64,000 bases of DNA, taken from the NCBI GenBank assembly GCA_022885665.1, contig JAGQDJ010000024.1, forward strand, positions 930,001-994,000, written 5' to 3'. This stretch comes from Triops longicaudatus (taxonomy: Eukaryota > Arthropoda > Branchiopoda > Notostraca > Triopsidae). The notes below the pieces were generated by a model that saw only the letters and a list, made by a program, of their open reading frames with translations, was not told the DNA's origin and ran no database searches. Below are positions 1 to 11,405 of the stretch, piece after piece. A program made the translations under genes and the position numbers. How positions within the stretch are numbered: the stretch's first letter is position 1; every line of letters begins with the position of its first letter.

Positions 1-2489
1 CACTACCACTTGAAATGTAAATGAGTAGCGAGAATTATTCAGAAAAAAGCGTTTGTCTCACATGAAAAGGGAGGACCTGGGAAAACGCCACCCCGCGTCC
101 CCCGCTTTTGACACTGACAAACAGGCAAACTATCTTAGCCTTGTATCTTTGTACACTACCTTCTTCTCCCTTGCCCGCCTTCCACTCTTAATACAGTCGA
201 GTAAACTCTACTGTTACAAACTCTTATTCCTTGAGTGACTTGAGCTGTAAGTAGAAAACCAGAACTGTGGTTTCGTCCTATACTCCACTCACCGCTTTCC
301 TGTCCTTGTTCATCCTCGTCTTCCTTTTTTGGTCGATCTCGCACATACTAGTAATAAGCCTAACTTGACTCTGTTGTCCAACAAGGAAACACACTACGGA
401 AGAACATGACCATCAAAAGCAAAATCAAGTCAAAGAGAAGCTACGTTAAGAGAACCCTAGCATTAGGCCAGTGGGCAAACGTGGTACGGATTTTCCTTTT
501 TTTAACCTTTTCTTGTTGAGTAGACTCTTCTTCAAGACAGAAACGAATGATATGAATTATTGTTGCGACCGTAAAGCACCCTGTATGACAAATCGCTGGA
601 AAGTAACGTGGCTGACAAGTCATCGAGGAAACGAAGATTGGAGACCTCTTGGTCTGTTTAAACCGAAAAATAGCGACAAGAAAAGGAAAAAAATAAGTAG
701 TTACGGGTGGAACAGCATCCCTTAGCATTTGATATGTAAATTATTCAAGGAAATGATCAAGCAAAAAAGAAACAACTCGTAAAACTTGTAACCGTGGCTT
801 ACACGTAAAGCTTTGAAGAAGCTTTGAGTCAAGACCATGAAATGCATTCTACTTATACTGCGATAAACATCAGACAAGAAACAAGATGCCAATTATAGGA
901 CGTAAACTAACATCTACAGACTTGCAATTACGACAGCTTGTTTATAGAAAAACACATCCTTCTTTCTCACAAATTCATACTGTTCAACAGTGCACCATCT
1001 CACTATCTGCTCTATAAAGTAAACAAGCGTTTCACTCCATTACTTGTGTAAAGCTGAGTGTATAGTTCAACGTTAATATTTTAGGGCAGAAATATTGCTT
1101 GGAACCCCTAGAGTTTTCCTTCAAAAGCTTGTTCTGTTCGTTTTTGCCCTTTACTAAGGAGGAGGTAAAATCAATCAGTAGGCTTCTCGTTCGACATTGT
1201 AGAAAAAAAGAGGTGGGAATTATATATACCTAAGCCTCCCTGTTTTCTCCCAGAACAAGGTGCTTATAGTTCATAAGAATCTCGGGAAGGCTTATCTCCC
1301 CTCATTATTTAGAGTGCACCCTCGCAAGTCAAAGCCCGCTCTGCTCTGTTCTTGCCTTCTCGATTTTTTTCATCTTCAACCAACTCGCTTTGCAGGTTCC
1401 CATCATTCAAGTCGAATAACAAAACTGGACGGAATGAGAACGTTGGAAAATTGCCACTCAGAATTTTACCCTGATATCATGATACCCTTTGCGATAAATA
1501 ACGAGATGTCTAGGGAAAAAAAAGGAAGCATAAATAAAAATAGACAGAAACAAAAAAAGTAACTACAACTGCTATTCTACTTCAGCTGGGGGTCATTGAA
1601 ATATGTAGCGGAGACCTCACAGAAGGCTGTTTCGCAAGTTATACGAGGGACATCTCAGATACTTAATATTACTTCGCTTGAGTCGATGGCTGTACATGGG
1701 ACGGCCCCCTGTCGTTTGGCAAAGTAAAATGCGTCAAGAGCTCACACTTTTACACATCGTAGAATTCCTTTCTATTACTGCAAAAACTTGTGTGGGTCGT
1801 TTTGCTTTGTACTTTGTCGGCAAGGTACCTCAGGATAACAGATAATAACAATAATAGATAAGCGCCAACTTGGTTTCCCGCACTGCAGTAGACCAAACCT
1901 ATGAAAGCCATGTGACAAGTGCCATGCGTGACAGCCCATCACGTCGGGAAGAAAGCTCCTTAAGACGCATAAGTTGCACCGTATATCCACAGAGCCCCTT
2001 TAAGCTCCTCGGCCTTCGAGTCCTGACAAGGGGATTTCACCCCCTTCAATTTTCGTCTTTCGGACCCTTTTACATACAAACGACCATTTGGACAAGGCGT
2101 ATCTACTTGTACAACCCTTTTTTTTTCACTAAATCCTCCTCTTATCTAACCCTCTCTTCCGAAACCTTGCACACCTTTTCAGTATAAACCTAAGCCGCTC
2201 CAAACAGAGCTATAACGGGAATTATAGACATATATGCCTACCGTAGGCTTTCGACAATCCCATAAAATTTACCCTCGGTCATCAAAGAACGCATTGAGGT
2301 AGCAAAAGGGATTTCGCTCCAGTGCAGTAAACTGTGAACGTGACAACACCTGTTAAAAAGGGTCAAAAGAAATTATTTAAAGTGGATGGGATAAAAACAT
2401 GACATTATTCATATATCCATCACACAAACTGGTCTCCTATGAAATCGATTCTCCATATTAAGCAAGTAACACCAATGTGTGAAATCTGG

Positions 2490-2524
2490 CGAAGAGCAAA
2501 CGGAGAGATCTGTCGAAGAGCAAA
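2490..2524. repeat. In-frame microduplication, period 24
   Basis: CGAAGAGCAAA occurs at 2490-2500 and again at 2514-2524. The 24-base period equals eight codons. In an open plus-strand frame (2479-2670) this gives EEQTERSV followed by EEQN. An 11-base match at this distance is only mildly unusual. Confidence 0.7.
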
Positions 2525-3036
2525 ATCCAATAAAGAAATTGTCGTTCTTTTGTGAAAGGTGTATAGATAGGTTTTGGGTTTTCAAGAGAACAGAGATTTT
2601 GACGACCAAGTCTGATCATGAAGACGACGTCTGGATCTTCGGCTTTATAGACTCTTCCACCTTTCCCTGACTGAAGGGGTAGCTGGTCAAGTTACTATAC
2701 TTAGAAATCATTTGCTTGTATGTATTTTCTTATTGAGCTCGCTGTATCCTGCCTTTACGTTAATCTGGTACACCGTGAAATGAGAGTATAGATGCAGACA
2801 GCGAAAACTGAGTGACTATGTGTGCCATGAAACAGAAGGCTCTTGAGTGCAAAAAAGCTGTAAAATTAAGCATGAAAAAATCTCCCTAAACAACGGCACA
2901 CTTAAGACCACACAAAAAATGCGAACTTTGGGGGGAGATTGATGATTGCGTGAAGGATCTAATGATCTACTTTTTTCCCCTTACAGCTTTGTGTGGATAC
3001 AGCAAGCTGGCATTTTTCACCTGTCCGTCTAATGTC

Positions 3037-3055
3037 TTTTTTTTTAAAAAAAAAA
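3037..3055. repeat. T9A10 palindromic tract
   Basis: Nine T are followed directly by ten A, giving a self-complementary tract. Such tracts stiffen DNA and exclude nucleosomes in general. Slippage is the simplest origin and no specific function is claimed. Confidence 0.9.
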
Positions 3056-3679
3056 TTGTCCCGTACCCGCCAGACTTCTCGCAAGAACGTTGTGTCAACA
3101 CAACTGAGTCCATCAAGCTTAAATGTTCTTTACCATTCATTTCCAACGCTCCACCTTAACTGTCCTGAAAATGCCAAAAAGAGTCCAAAATCCTGGCCAA
3201 ATACCAGCCTAAGCTCAATTTTATATTACACACTATCAAAGTGGACTGAGCACGCATCATTTTCTTGGAAACGATTGATTTTTTTCTCATGCGGGGGTTA
3301 CATGCCGAACTTCTACCTCGGGGCAACTATACACTGAGAAAAACTGAAAAAAAAGGCTTGGCTAAAAAAGCTAAGCGGCTAGAGCTAATACTTCAAGAGA
3401 ATCGTTTTTCATGTATCCCACGGAGTCGTTCATGAGAAACAAGCGAGAATTAAGGCACAGCTTAATGAGCCTTTTTCTTATGTACACAAAAGTATCGGAT
3501 GATAGTCAGCTACCGTATGATACATAGAAGACCTTAAGAAAAAAAAAGACGGAAGATTTTTTTATGTCCTTGTTCAGCAGCAAGGCGTAGGTCTTACGCT
3601 TTCATTAATAATGACGTGACAGTGTCGGCGAGGGTCGAGCCAAATGTGATTCTTGGTAACACACGCCGTTCGGAGACCA

Positions 3680-3925
3680 TTAAGCTTCTGTGCTAGGACC
3701 AAAGAATAGCGGATGCTGTCGAAGGAAAAGAAAACACGCGCAAAAAAACGTCCAGAAGGGATAACTCAGTCTCATTTTCCCCAAATGATCTTTCTGAAAG
3801 TGAATACATTGTCCTGGGCTATGAAGAAATCCGAAAAGACTTGGAAGTACCCGTAGTAGCAGTAATAGTAGCAGCAGTAGTGATAGTACGGTCAGAATAC
3901 TATACGGCACATAATTCATTATCAT
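3680..3925 (-). CDS. Hypothetical poly-Leu leader ORF (weak)
   Basis: An 81-codon frame with a true ATG start. Residues 1-8 (MIMNYVPY) precede a leucine-rich hydrophobic run at about residues 9-30 (SILTVLSLLLLLLLLLRVLP), resembling a signal peptide or membrane anchor. The leucine run is encoded by the opposite strand of an imperfect AGT/AGC repeat at 3853-3889, so low-complexity DNA alone can explain it. The rest is not recognised. No neighbouring gene or promoter supports expression. Confidence 0.1.
   Translation of the reverse strand: MIMNYVPYSILTVLSLLLLLLLLLRVLPSLFGFLHSPGQCIHFQKDHLGKMRLSYPFWTFFCACFLFLRQHPLFFGPSTEA
3853..3889. repeat. Imperfect AGT/AGC trinucleotide repeat
   Basis: A run of about twelve GTA/GTR-type triplets (AGT, AGC, AAT variants). 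Read on the minus strand in one frame it encodes a leucine stretch. The interruptions suggest an old, slowly changing microsatellite. Confidence 0.85.
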
Positions 3926-5244
3926 ATAAGGGTGATTTACTTTATATCGCTAGGGATTTTCCTCTTCTAGAATGGATCTGAAAGCCTCTCGAAAAGAACA
4001 AAGGTTCTCAGTCTGGGTCCAAAGTCACGTTTGTGGAGCAGCAACATCTGAAAAGTTGAGCGGTCTATAAATCAGACGCAAAGAGGGAGATCGTTCGAAA
4101 ATTCATGCGACATTAACCGTATTAGCAGAAAGATGATAAATGAAGCCGTCAACGTTCCGTCCAACAGTTTGCTAGACAAGAAAAGTGTGGTTGGGGGCAA
4201 AGCCGCTGAAATGGACATTACAGAATATTCTCATGAATTCCTAAATACTCATCTCAAAAAATATTATAGGTCACGTGGAGTTCATGTGGCGACAGGCACT
4301 TTACCCTGCTTGGTTATGAATGTATGCAATCCAATAAAACTGAGCCTTTTCCAAAGATCTTCAGAGCTCAATGACCCAAGAGCTTTGCATTTTAGATTAT
4401 AAGCCCAGGCAACCTGGTGTGTTATGAGTATTTGTAGCAAACGCCCTTGCAACGCCAGAGACCAGAGCAATACGTCTTCCGCTTTCTCTTAGTCTTGCTC
4501 CTCCAGCCCTCCTACCTTCTCTACGTGTTGTTCGCAACTTCAATTTTACAAAGAGGTATTATAGAGCCCGAGACAAATAAGCACTGGATGGCCAAGTTCC
4601 CCACCTTTCCTTCATTAATGCAGCAAGACACAGTCGGAGCTGCCTACAAAGGTCAAAAAAGCTGAAAAAAAGGAGCTTCGCTTGGTGTCACGCAGTACTG
4701 ACATTACATGAATATCAAAAGCTTTTGAACCATCAGCGAAAGCAGACAATATCGTCCCATACTTCCTAAAGGTGGTTCTGGTGTCGGGGAGCTCTCCAGT
4801 TAATATACCAACAAAACACGAACTCTATTGACTCTTTCGACTTGTACCAGCTGCATGCGACACTGGATGTGCTTTTTTTCTTTCAAGATTGGGGGCGTAT
4901 ATTTGTTTTCAAGTCACTCTGCCCCGCGTTCCTTCTCCCACGGAATATTATACTTCAGACCCAAATTCAGTTTATAGATCCAAGTCATGGATTCCAATTG
5001 AAAAGCTGGCTTTGGGCTCTGCCATGTCACTGAATCTTAAAGGAATAAGCGAATGAGCGTGGAAATTTCGGTGCATTTTAGTCTTAACCTGGTGGTAATG
5101 AAAAACGGAGCAACTCTAACGTAAGATAGCGCAGAAGCTATTGTCACTCCGCGTGTCGTTGGTCCATTTGCCAGTTGGCCCGCACGTCCATCGTCATTGA
5201 AAATGAAGGTATAATAAGCTACGGTATAATTTAAGCACCATGAT

Positions 5245-5260
5245 GGAAGGAAGGAAGGGA
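5245..5260. repeat. GGAA microsatellite
   Basis: Three to four copies of GGAA end in GGGAAAA. It is short and probably neutral. Confidence 0.8.
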
Positions 5261-6574
5261 AAAGTTTATGGATCCATCCCTGGAACACAACTCACGGGTT
5301 AAAGTTTAAACCCGTTTGTCACGCAAGCTGTATCTAGTGTATAAAGATCTCTGGCAACCTTTTTACACTTTCTATAGCGCCAACGGTCCTTTTTATCGTT
5401 TATCAAGATCCACGTTCTAAAAAGGTTGTTAATAGCAAGTCCAAGAGAAAAGAGAGCAGCGCAGACAAAATCACCTTTCGCTCCCCAATTTTCAGCCAGG
5501 GTGCGAGAAACCCCCAGAGTACATCTTTTATGCATGGATCACGCCACGTATAAACAGATCATGAACTATCAGTACCAGGATGTGCGCAAAAACATCGAAT
5601 GTAGGTACACTTACGCCGAGAAAGACAAGAGTCCTGCAGCTGTTCCTCTTTTGCTCCCGCTTGCTCTCTAATTACAAGCCAGTAACTGGCTCTCAATTTC
5701 CATCTTAATTATAGAAGCAAATGCTCCCACAATAGCTCGTAACGCGCTGGTTTATCTCGTACTCGCAAGTTTATTGGAGTCGTTGTAAGCGGATTTTTCT
5801 TGCAGCCTTGCGCTTCGTTTAAAAAACACCACGTCTTCCATTACACAACGCTCCGCCTGCTTGGGCTTTTATAACCCAAATTTATGGTCAGAAAGAAACT
5901 TTAAAAAGGTAACAACTCTGGCTTAATGAGTCTTAATATAATACGGTAGGTGCTTCTGCATGTTTTTCATCAGTTAAGGGGCGAGAGGGGAGATCGAGAT
6001 GGGTCACCCGGATAAGACTAACTAGGCTGTGTTTAAAAGGCACGGCGTTCAGGAAAATGTTTGACGCACGGCAAGCCAGTAAATTGCCTTAATGGCTTAG
6101 CAGCTACACCGCTTCTCCCATGTCGCGACCATAACCAGCGCAACGCGAGACGGAGTTCGAACAACTTATTCGAATTATGCAGCCAAGAAAAGCAATTGAG
6201 AGAGGGAGTACACACGTTTCTCCTCGCTTCTCACATGCGTTACACAGATAAACCCTAGTGAGCGTGGCCAGATTGCTGCTGGTGTCCCTAATAGAAAAGT
6301 TTGCAGCTTCTTAGCCAAAAAGTCTTTCGGAGTCTGCACATTTTGTACTTGACAAGAGCCATAAATTTCCTTCGTGCATTCATTCCCTTGACCCTAGAGG
6401 GGGCAAGGCGGAAAAAAGCTAAACATTTCAGAACCCTTGAAAACATCAGCAAAGGATGCAAGGGAATAGACACTGGCATAGAACACACGCTATTAATCAC
6501 TTGCTACAATACACGCTTCACTAACTCAAAGCAGCCCATTTATTTGCTGCTGGCTGTGGCTTTTCTTCTCGTAG

Positions 6575-6704
6575 GCTGAAAAAGACTTCAGCGACTTGGA
6601 AACAGAATAGTCCGGATCGAAAATTTTTGCTTACAATTTCCTCACCCAAGCTCAAACAAGAGAGTTTCCAATTCCATGAGGCCAATGGCCCATTTGACCC
6701 CTGA
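6575..6704 (+). CDS. Possible terminal exon (weak)
   Basis: A pyrimidine-rich stretch ending in TTCTTCTCGTAG resembles a 3' splice site and finishes at 6574. From 6576 one frame stays open for 42 codons to a TGA, with a hydrophilic, protein-like composition (LKKTSATWKQNSPDRKFLL at its start). A frame of this length after any AG is expected in about one case in five over three frames, so support is slight. No family is recognised and no upstream exon was identified. Confidence 0.12.
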
Positions 6705-7474
6705 AAGCCCCAAGCCCCAACTTTCTAACCAAGTTCATTTCAAGTAAGCCAAAAAAAGGTGTATACTCGACACCACGTGTATTACTACATCGAGTTAAAA
6801 GGCCTATAGTAGAAACGACCCGCCTTGGGTTGTCGAGTAAAAAGACCAGGACGGAAAACGCTCAACTTGTGGCGGATATTTATGAACGGCACTTGATCAC
6901 TGTCACCTCATCGCCCAACACCCCCCAACTTCGGCCCGACTTCTTTTCTGGCACGGGGCAAACATAATAAGTTCAAGTATCCGGACGGGGGGAAAGGGTG
7001 AAAAAAAAAGTAATTTGAAGATGTACACTTACTAAAAGGACAGGAAAATTTCGCGCTCAACAGCGTCATGGGCCATTAAGACAGCTCGACAATGCCCGGA
7101 ATGTCAAACTAAGGAGACTTTCGGAATGACTTTTACACTGAGTCGCTAAACCAAAGCCTCGTTATTACACCCAGCGTAATAAAATTTCCCTTTGGGTTTT
7201 GCATGTCACTCTGTCTTCCACCCGCAAAATTCTCCAGCTTTGGAAAAGTTGAAATAGCAAAGAATTCTACCCAACATAAAAATGCTTGCTATTTTACAAC
7301 ACATTTCCCCTTCTCAGTCGGCCATAGGGACTTAAATGGCATAAAAGTGCAAAAATGGCCGTGCTAACCATGTGTGCCCAAGTATAAGTCTTCCGTAATT
7401 GACACAATGGGATGTAATGATGGAACTTGGGAGCCTCTGGCCTTATCCCCCTTGCCATACTTTCGCCTAAGACT

Positions 7475-7485
7475 CCCCCCCCCCC
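7475..7485. repeat. C11 homopolymer
   Basis: Eleven consecutive C. Homopolymers of C or G recur through the window and are prone to length error in assembly. Confidence 0.9.
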
Positions 7486-7630
7486 TTACTAACTCTTTTG
7501 GACTTGTAATCGTTAAAGCTCAACATACTATAACCTCTTTTTACTCTTACGCCACCCTCACAAGGGAGCCGAAAACCAGACTTTTGGGTCCATGTTCGTG
7601 TATATGTATGACAGTCAGTTTAAAGGTCCT

Positions 7631-7649
7631 CCCCCGCTCCCCCCCCCCC
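7631..7649 (-). other. G-quadruplex motif on minus strand
   Basis: The plus strand reads C5-GCT-C11. The minus strand therefore has an 11-G run able to supply three G3 tracts with single-base loops, plus a G5 tract, which meets the usual four-tract rule. Folding is inferred, not shown. Confidence 0.7.
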
Positions 7650-8661
7650 TCTCGAACTGTTGTATATTGTGTAGAGAACACCTCCCAATTCCAAAAAGGA
7701 CCCTGAGATCATTAAGCAAGCAAGGGGCCGTGCAAGTTAACGAGGCCAATTCTCTCGCTACAACCCCTCTCCAGTATCGTCACTCAGCTTCTCCTCTTAC
7801 GCAGATTAATGACTTGCACCTTATTTGGCCCCAAGGCAGGCATCAGCATGTCTGTTGAGCAACGATACGACTCGAGTCAAGCTTCAAACTTCGGGTATTC
7901 CTCCACTCGACGCGCTATTATGGAGCGCAATGGGTTTCGGGATGGACAAGCAACTTGTAGTTGACTGAGAGAGAGCGAGAGTCGAACTCTTAACCAAGTT
8001 TTCGGCACCGTACACTAATTTGCTCCCCTTTCCTGTCGACATAAAAGAGGAAGCCATAAGTTGAATCCACCTTTGCACCATTTTCACTATCCTTTTTTTC
8101 TTCTTTACACGAAACCTTATAATAACTCCTGTCCTCCAGTGTAGTCTAGCCTTGCATTTCTATTATTTACGATAGTGCCATGCCCGTTGAGATATAGTAT
8201 AGCTTCATTAGCCAACTATTTGTCCTCCGCAAGGCAAGGACGTTTGGCATGCTGGGCAACTCGAGAACGGAAGATAATGAATTAGCTTGAAAAGAAACAG
8301 AGAGATGTGTTAGTGATTATGACAAATCAGCTATGTGTAGCAGTCTAAAGTTTATGGATGAGATAAACAGTCTTAGCATAGCCATCCATTCATTAAGGAA
8401 AAAAGTACGGAGCAGAAGACACCATCCATGACTCGCGGAAACAAGACTTATTCCTCCGTTTCTTTTTTGTCTGTTGATGCTACGTTGTTGCAGCCTTTGA
8501 TTTTTTTCCCCGAGACGTTTGTCAAGGAGTCAAAAGCGAACCCCTTTTATGGCCTCCAATCGTAAATATAGAGTCGTATAGCCTTTCTTTAGCCAAGAGG
8601 GGATATAAATAAAAGTGAAGAGAAGTGGCTGGGAAGGTTTTTCCTTGGTTTTTGTCGTCCA

Positions 8662-9108
8662 TCACGTCAGCTTTTCTTCATTAACAATGACAAAAAAAGA
8701 AAAAAAATCAGAGCAAATATTTGGTACCAACCAACGCGGTACAGTACCAAACTTGACAGACACATACTTGACTATACTTTTCTTCTTCTCCGTCACGAGT
8801 CCTTTTTCTACCGCAAACACGCAGCTGCTAGGACCTATTATCTTATCCCTTATACTAGTTGGCCATGGGTTCTTTAAAAAATTAACAATCATTAATTCCA
8901 TTGCCAAGCCAGTTCCGACGCGGTGAAGAATGTCCTCTGGTTTTAAACAACACTGTTGACACAGTAATTGGTAATGCGTCGTCTCGGTCCATATCCTGTA
9001 CGTCCAACAGCGAATCTGGGAACAAAAAGACGAAAAGAAGTGCAATAGTGTACTGCACCCTAAACTGCAAAAGCCAGCAGAAGCAAGCCAAGTTCTATAA
9101 AGATACAA
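8662..9108 (-). CDS. Hypothetical 148-codon frame (weak)
   Basis: One of the longest uninterrupted frames in the window. The first half is rich in Cys, Trp, Phe and Leu and the second half carries lysine-rich segments. The start codon taken is not clearly ATG in context and no domain is recognised. Its length is what chance predicts for the longest frame in 64 kb. It overlaps a palindromic GGTAC cluster at 8720-8751. Confidence 0.1.
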   Translation of the reverse strand: MYLYRTWLASAGFCSLGCSTLLHFFSSFCSQIRCWTYRIWTETTHYQLLCQQCCLKPEDILHRVGTGLAMELMIVNFLKNPWPTSIRDKIIGPSSCVFAVEKGLVTEKKKSIVKYVSVKFGTVPRWLVPNICSDFFSFFVIVNEEKLT

Positions 9109-9172
9109 ATGCTGTGCTGTCTCAGCTAATCATGTTGGATGGGGCTCCCAGTCACGAGCGGAGAAACACTAC

Positions 9173-9193
9173 GGAGTCATGAATCATGACTTC
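9173..9193. repeat. Palindrome AGTCATGA-A-TCATGACT
   Basis: Two perfect 8-base arms (9175-9182 and 9184-9191) surround a single A. A G-T and a G-C pair extend it to ten. It contains TGACT/AGTCA half-sites like those bound by bZIP proteins in other eukaryotes. A regulatory role is only a guess. Confidence 0.8.
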
Positions 9194-10541
9194 CTTCCGT
9201 ACGCTTCCAATAAAGTGGATATACAGCCATGAACAGGACGCATCCACACGCACAAATACATAAAAAGGTTTTAAGATACTTAGCTCGGTCTACTTAATTA
9301 ACATGCATTAGCGAGATGACGAAATCCTTCCTTAAAGAGCTTAAACAAACGCAGATGGAAGTAACGTAACCATTCTGGGGCTTCCATTAAGTTGGGATGG
9401 CAAGTTGTCTTTCGCTGACAAGGCAAAATGCGCAATATCCCGGCTGTTGTGGTTACATATTTCTCTCTAAAAAAAAAGGGGAAGAAAAATGGGTATGTAA
9501 TGCCCAAGAACAGGGAAGAGGTTGGAGATTGTGAAGTGGAAGCTGTTGATGGATGTAATAATACATGACCTCTTTTATGCATTCAGTTATGCTTACAAAT
9601 AGCAGTCCTTAAGTTACCCAAGGCCGGAAGACTAACTAACGCACCGCGGTTTTATGAGTATAATTTGTTACGTTCCTTTGCTGTCTTTGCTCCTTCATAG
9701 CAGCAAACCTACCAAGGTAAAAACTACATACTAAGATTACACATTAAAATTTCAATATTCCGTACAACTGTTCTTGAACATTACCCGACAAAGCGGCTTA
9801 ATTTATATAGCCTTTTAGCACTTATTTTCTAGCCCTTATTTTGTGGTGAGCACAAATTACTCTACGTGCGTGCATTTTCCTCCACTCAACTTAAAAACAT
9901 AGGAGAGTCACTAAACTTCCAACCGTGTTAATTTCGCTTTCAATGAAAGGTAATTTAGGAGCACTGTTGAACCTGAAATTTAATCAAGATTTTCGTCAGC
10001 GGCTGTACTATAGTGAAGAGTCTCCTTGAAAACGCAGGAGGAATAAAAGCAAGCCATACTTGCTCAACTTTGGGGAAAAGTTTTCTCAAGTTGTTCTAGA
10101 CTTTGGGACCCATCCTGGCTAACTGGCTTTATGGGGATGAATAAGAACACGTCTGAAACGCACTAGAGTCCTATAAGTCTTTCTCGCTTTGTTTTCTTAG
10201 GCCTAATTTTACATGCATAGCAAGAGATAGAGAAGATTGGAGGGCCTGTTGAAGAAGCACCAACAACATCGCGTCGGTGGTGGAAGATTCTGTAAGAAAG
10301 GCCTGCCTCCCTCCCCCCAAAAAAGTACCAAAAAAATCAACACAGAAAAAGAGATAGGAGTCGGCCTAAAGTGAAGGATGGTGTAGGGACGTCCCTTGAC
10401 GGCATGCCCCTTGCATTTGTGCAGAGTAGTGTGCCCTAACTGACTCAAGTTTAGACACTGAAGGGAGAAGCTGAGACAAGTAGCCTACAGAATAGTATCG
10501 CTGCTGTGCTAGCTTGATACTTTATGGTACACATTGAAGTT

Positions 10542-10554
10542 TCTGTGTGTGTGT
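10542..10554. repeat. TG dinucleotide repeat
   Basis: A short run of TG repeats. No associated feature is seen. Confidence 0.85.
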
Positions 10555-10773
10555 GGCACTCACCATCTGCCACCGTATCCACACTTGCTACACTATGTAA
10601 GCGTTTAAAAAATAGACGAAAAGTGCGTCTCACGAAATCCCAAACTATTGCAATACTAATATCCTTGTTAAGGTTTGCTTGCATAACTTAATTTGGTTAG
10701 ATAACATGAGGATTTTTTTTACTCCGTTTGGTGATCTACTGCGAGTACGTCACTTTTTAATTGTCTTGCGTAG

Positions 10774-10999
10774 GAAAAAAACGACAATATTTTTTCGATC
10801 AGGTTCGTTGGGGCCATTTGAACCCGAATGCTCAACACCTTTTGCATCTTTTTTGTTTCCATCGTCTTCCCCTAGCAAGGCACTCAGCAAACTCTCTTAC
10901 ACCAACCCCGCATGATTACATGTCATTATGGGCCATAAAGGAAGAGTTTTTACGGGTTAGTGCTAAACGTTTCAAGGTCCATCAAGCGAGCAGTTTTGG
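10774..10999 (+). CDS. Possible internal exon (weak)
   Basis: It is preceded by a T-rich tract ending TTGTCTTGCGTAG and followed by GG|GTAAGA, a good donor match. The frame between is open for about 75 codons and reads like protein near its 3' end (AIKEEFLRVSAKRFKVHQAS). The natural stop of the frame is the TAA inside the donor, as expected for an exon but also common by chance. No homolog is recognised. Confidence 0.17.
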
Positions 11000-11355
11000 G
11001 TAAGAAAGAAAAAGAGGTCGTCTCCCTTCTCATTAAAAAAATTGACAGCTTTACTGCGACCTTGATTTAAGCTCCAAGTAATAACCAAAAGGGTACCTTA
11101 CACTATGTCGAATTTTATTATTACAGCCCGAGCTAAGCTCGAACCTGCATTTTGAAAAAAAAATGTTCACCCAATGAACTCGGTGAGTCAAGCCATGTGA
11201 AATCGGTTTATTTGCATGGGTCTATTTACACGAGGTCTAGCGTGCTTTTCCACTGTTGTTGATGGTGGCCTGGCAGGGTTTCTCCTTGCAAGTGACATCC
11301 ATCTTTTTCTTGTTTCTCTTGTATACACTGTCATGAGCCAAAAGCCCTGGACCAA

Positions 11356-11405
11356 TGTACTGGACTCTATACACACAAACGGAGGGAGAGAACCAGTCCA
11401 GTACA
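11356..11405. repeat. 11-bp inverted repeat, 28-nt spacer
   Basis: TGTACTGGACT (11356-11366) is the exact reverse complement of AGTCCAGTACA (11395-11405). It could form a stem-loop or a symmetric protein site. I estimate about 0.5 such repeats by chance in a window this size, so it is only suggestive. Confidence 0.85.

Noticed and set aside
7960..8010. T-arm-like AGAGTCGAACTCT as part of a minus-strand tRNA
   Set aside because: Pairing around the TTCGACT loop reaches only three of five pairs and no acceptor or D-arm fits.
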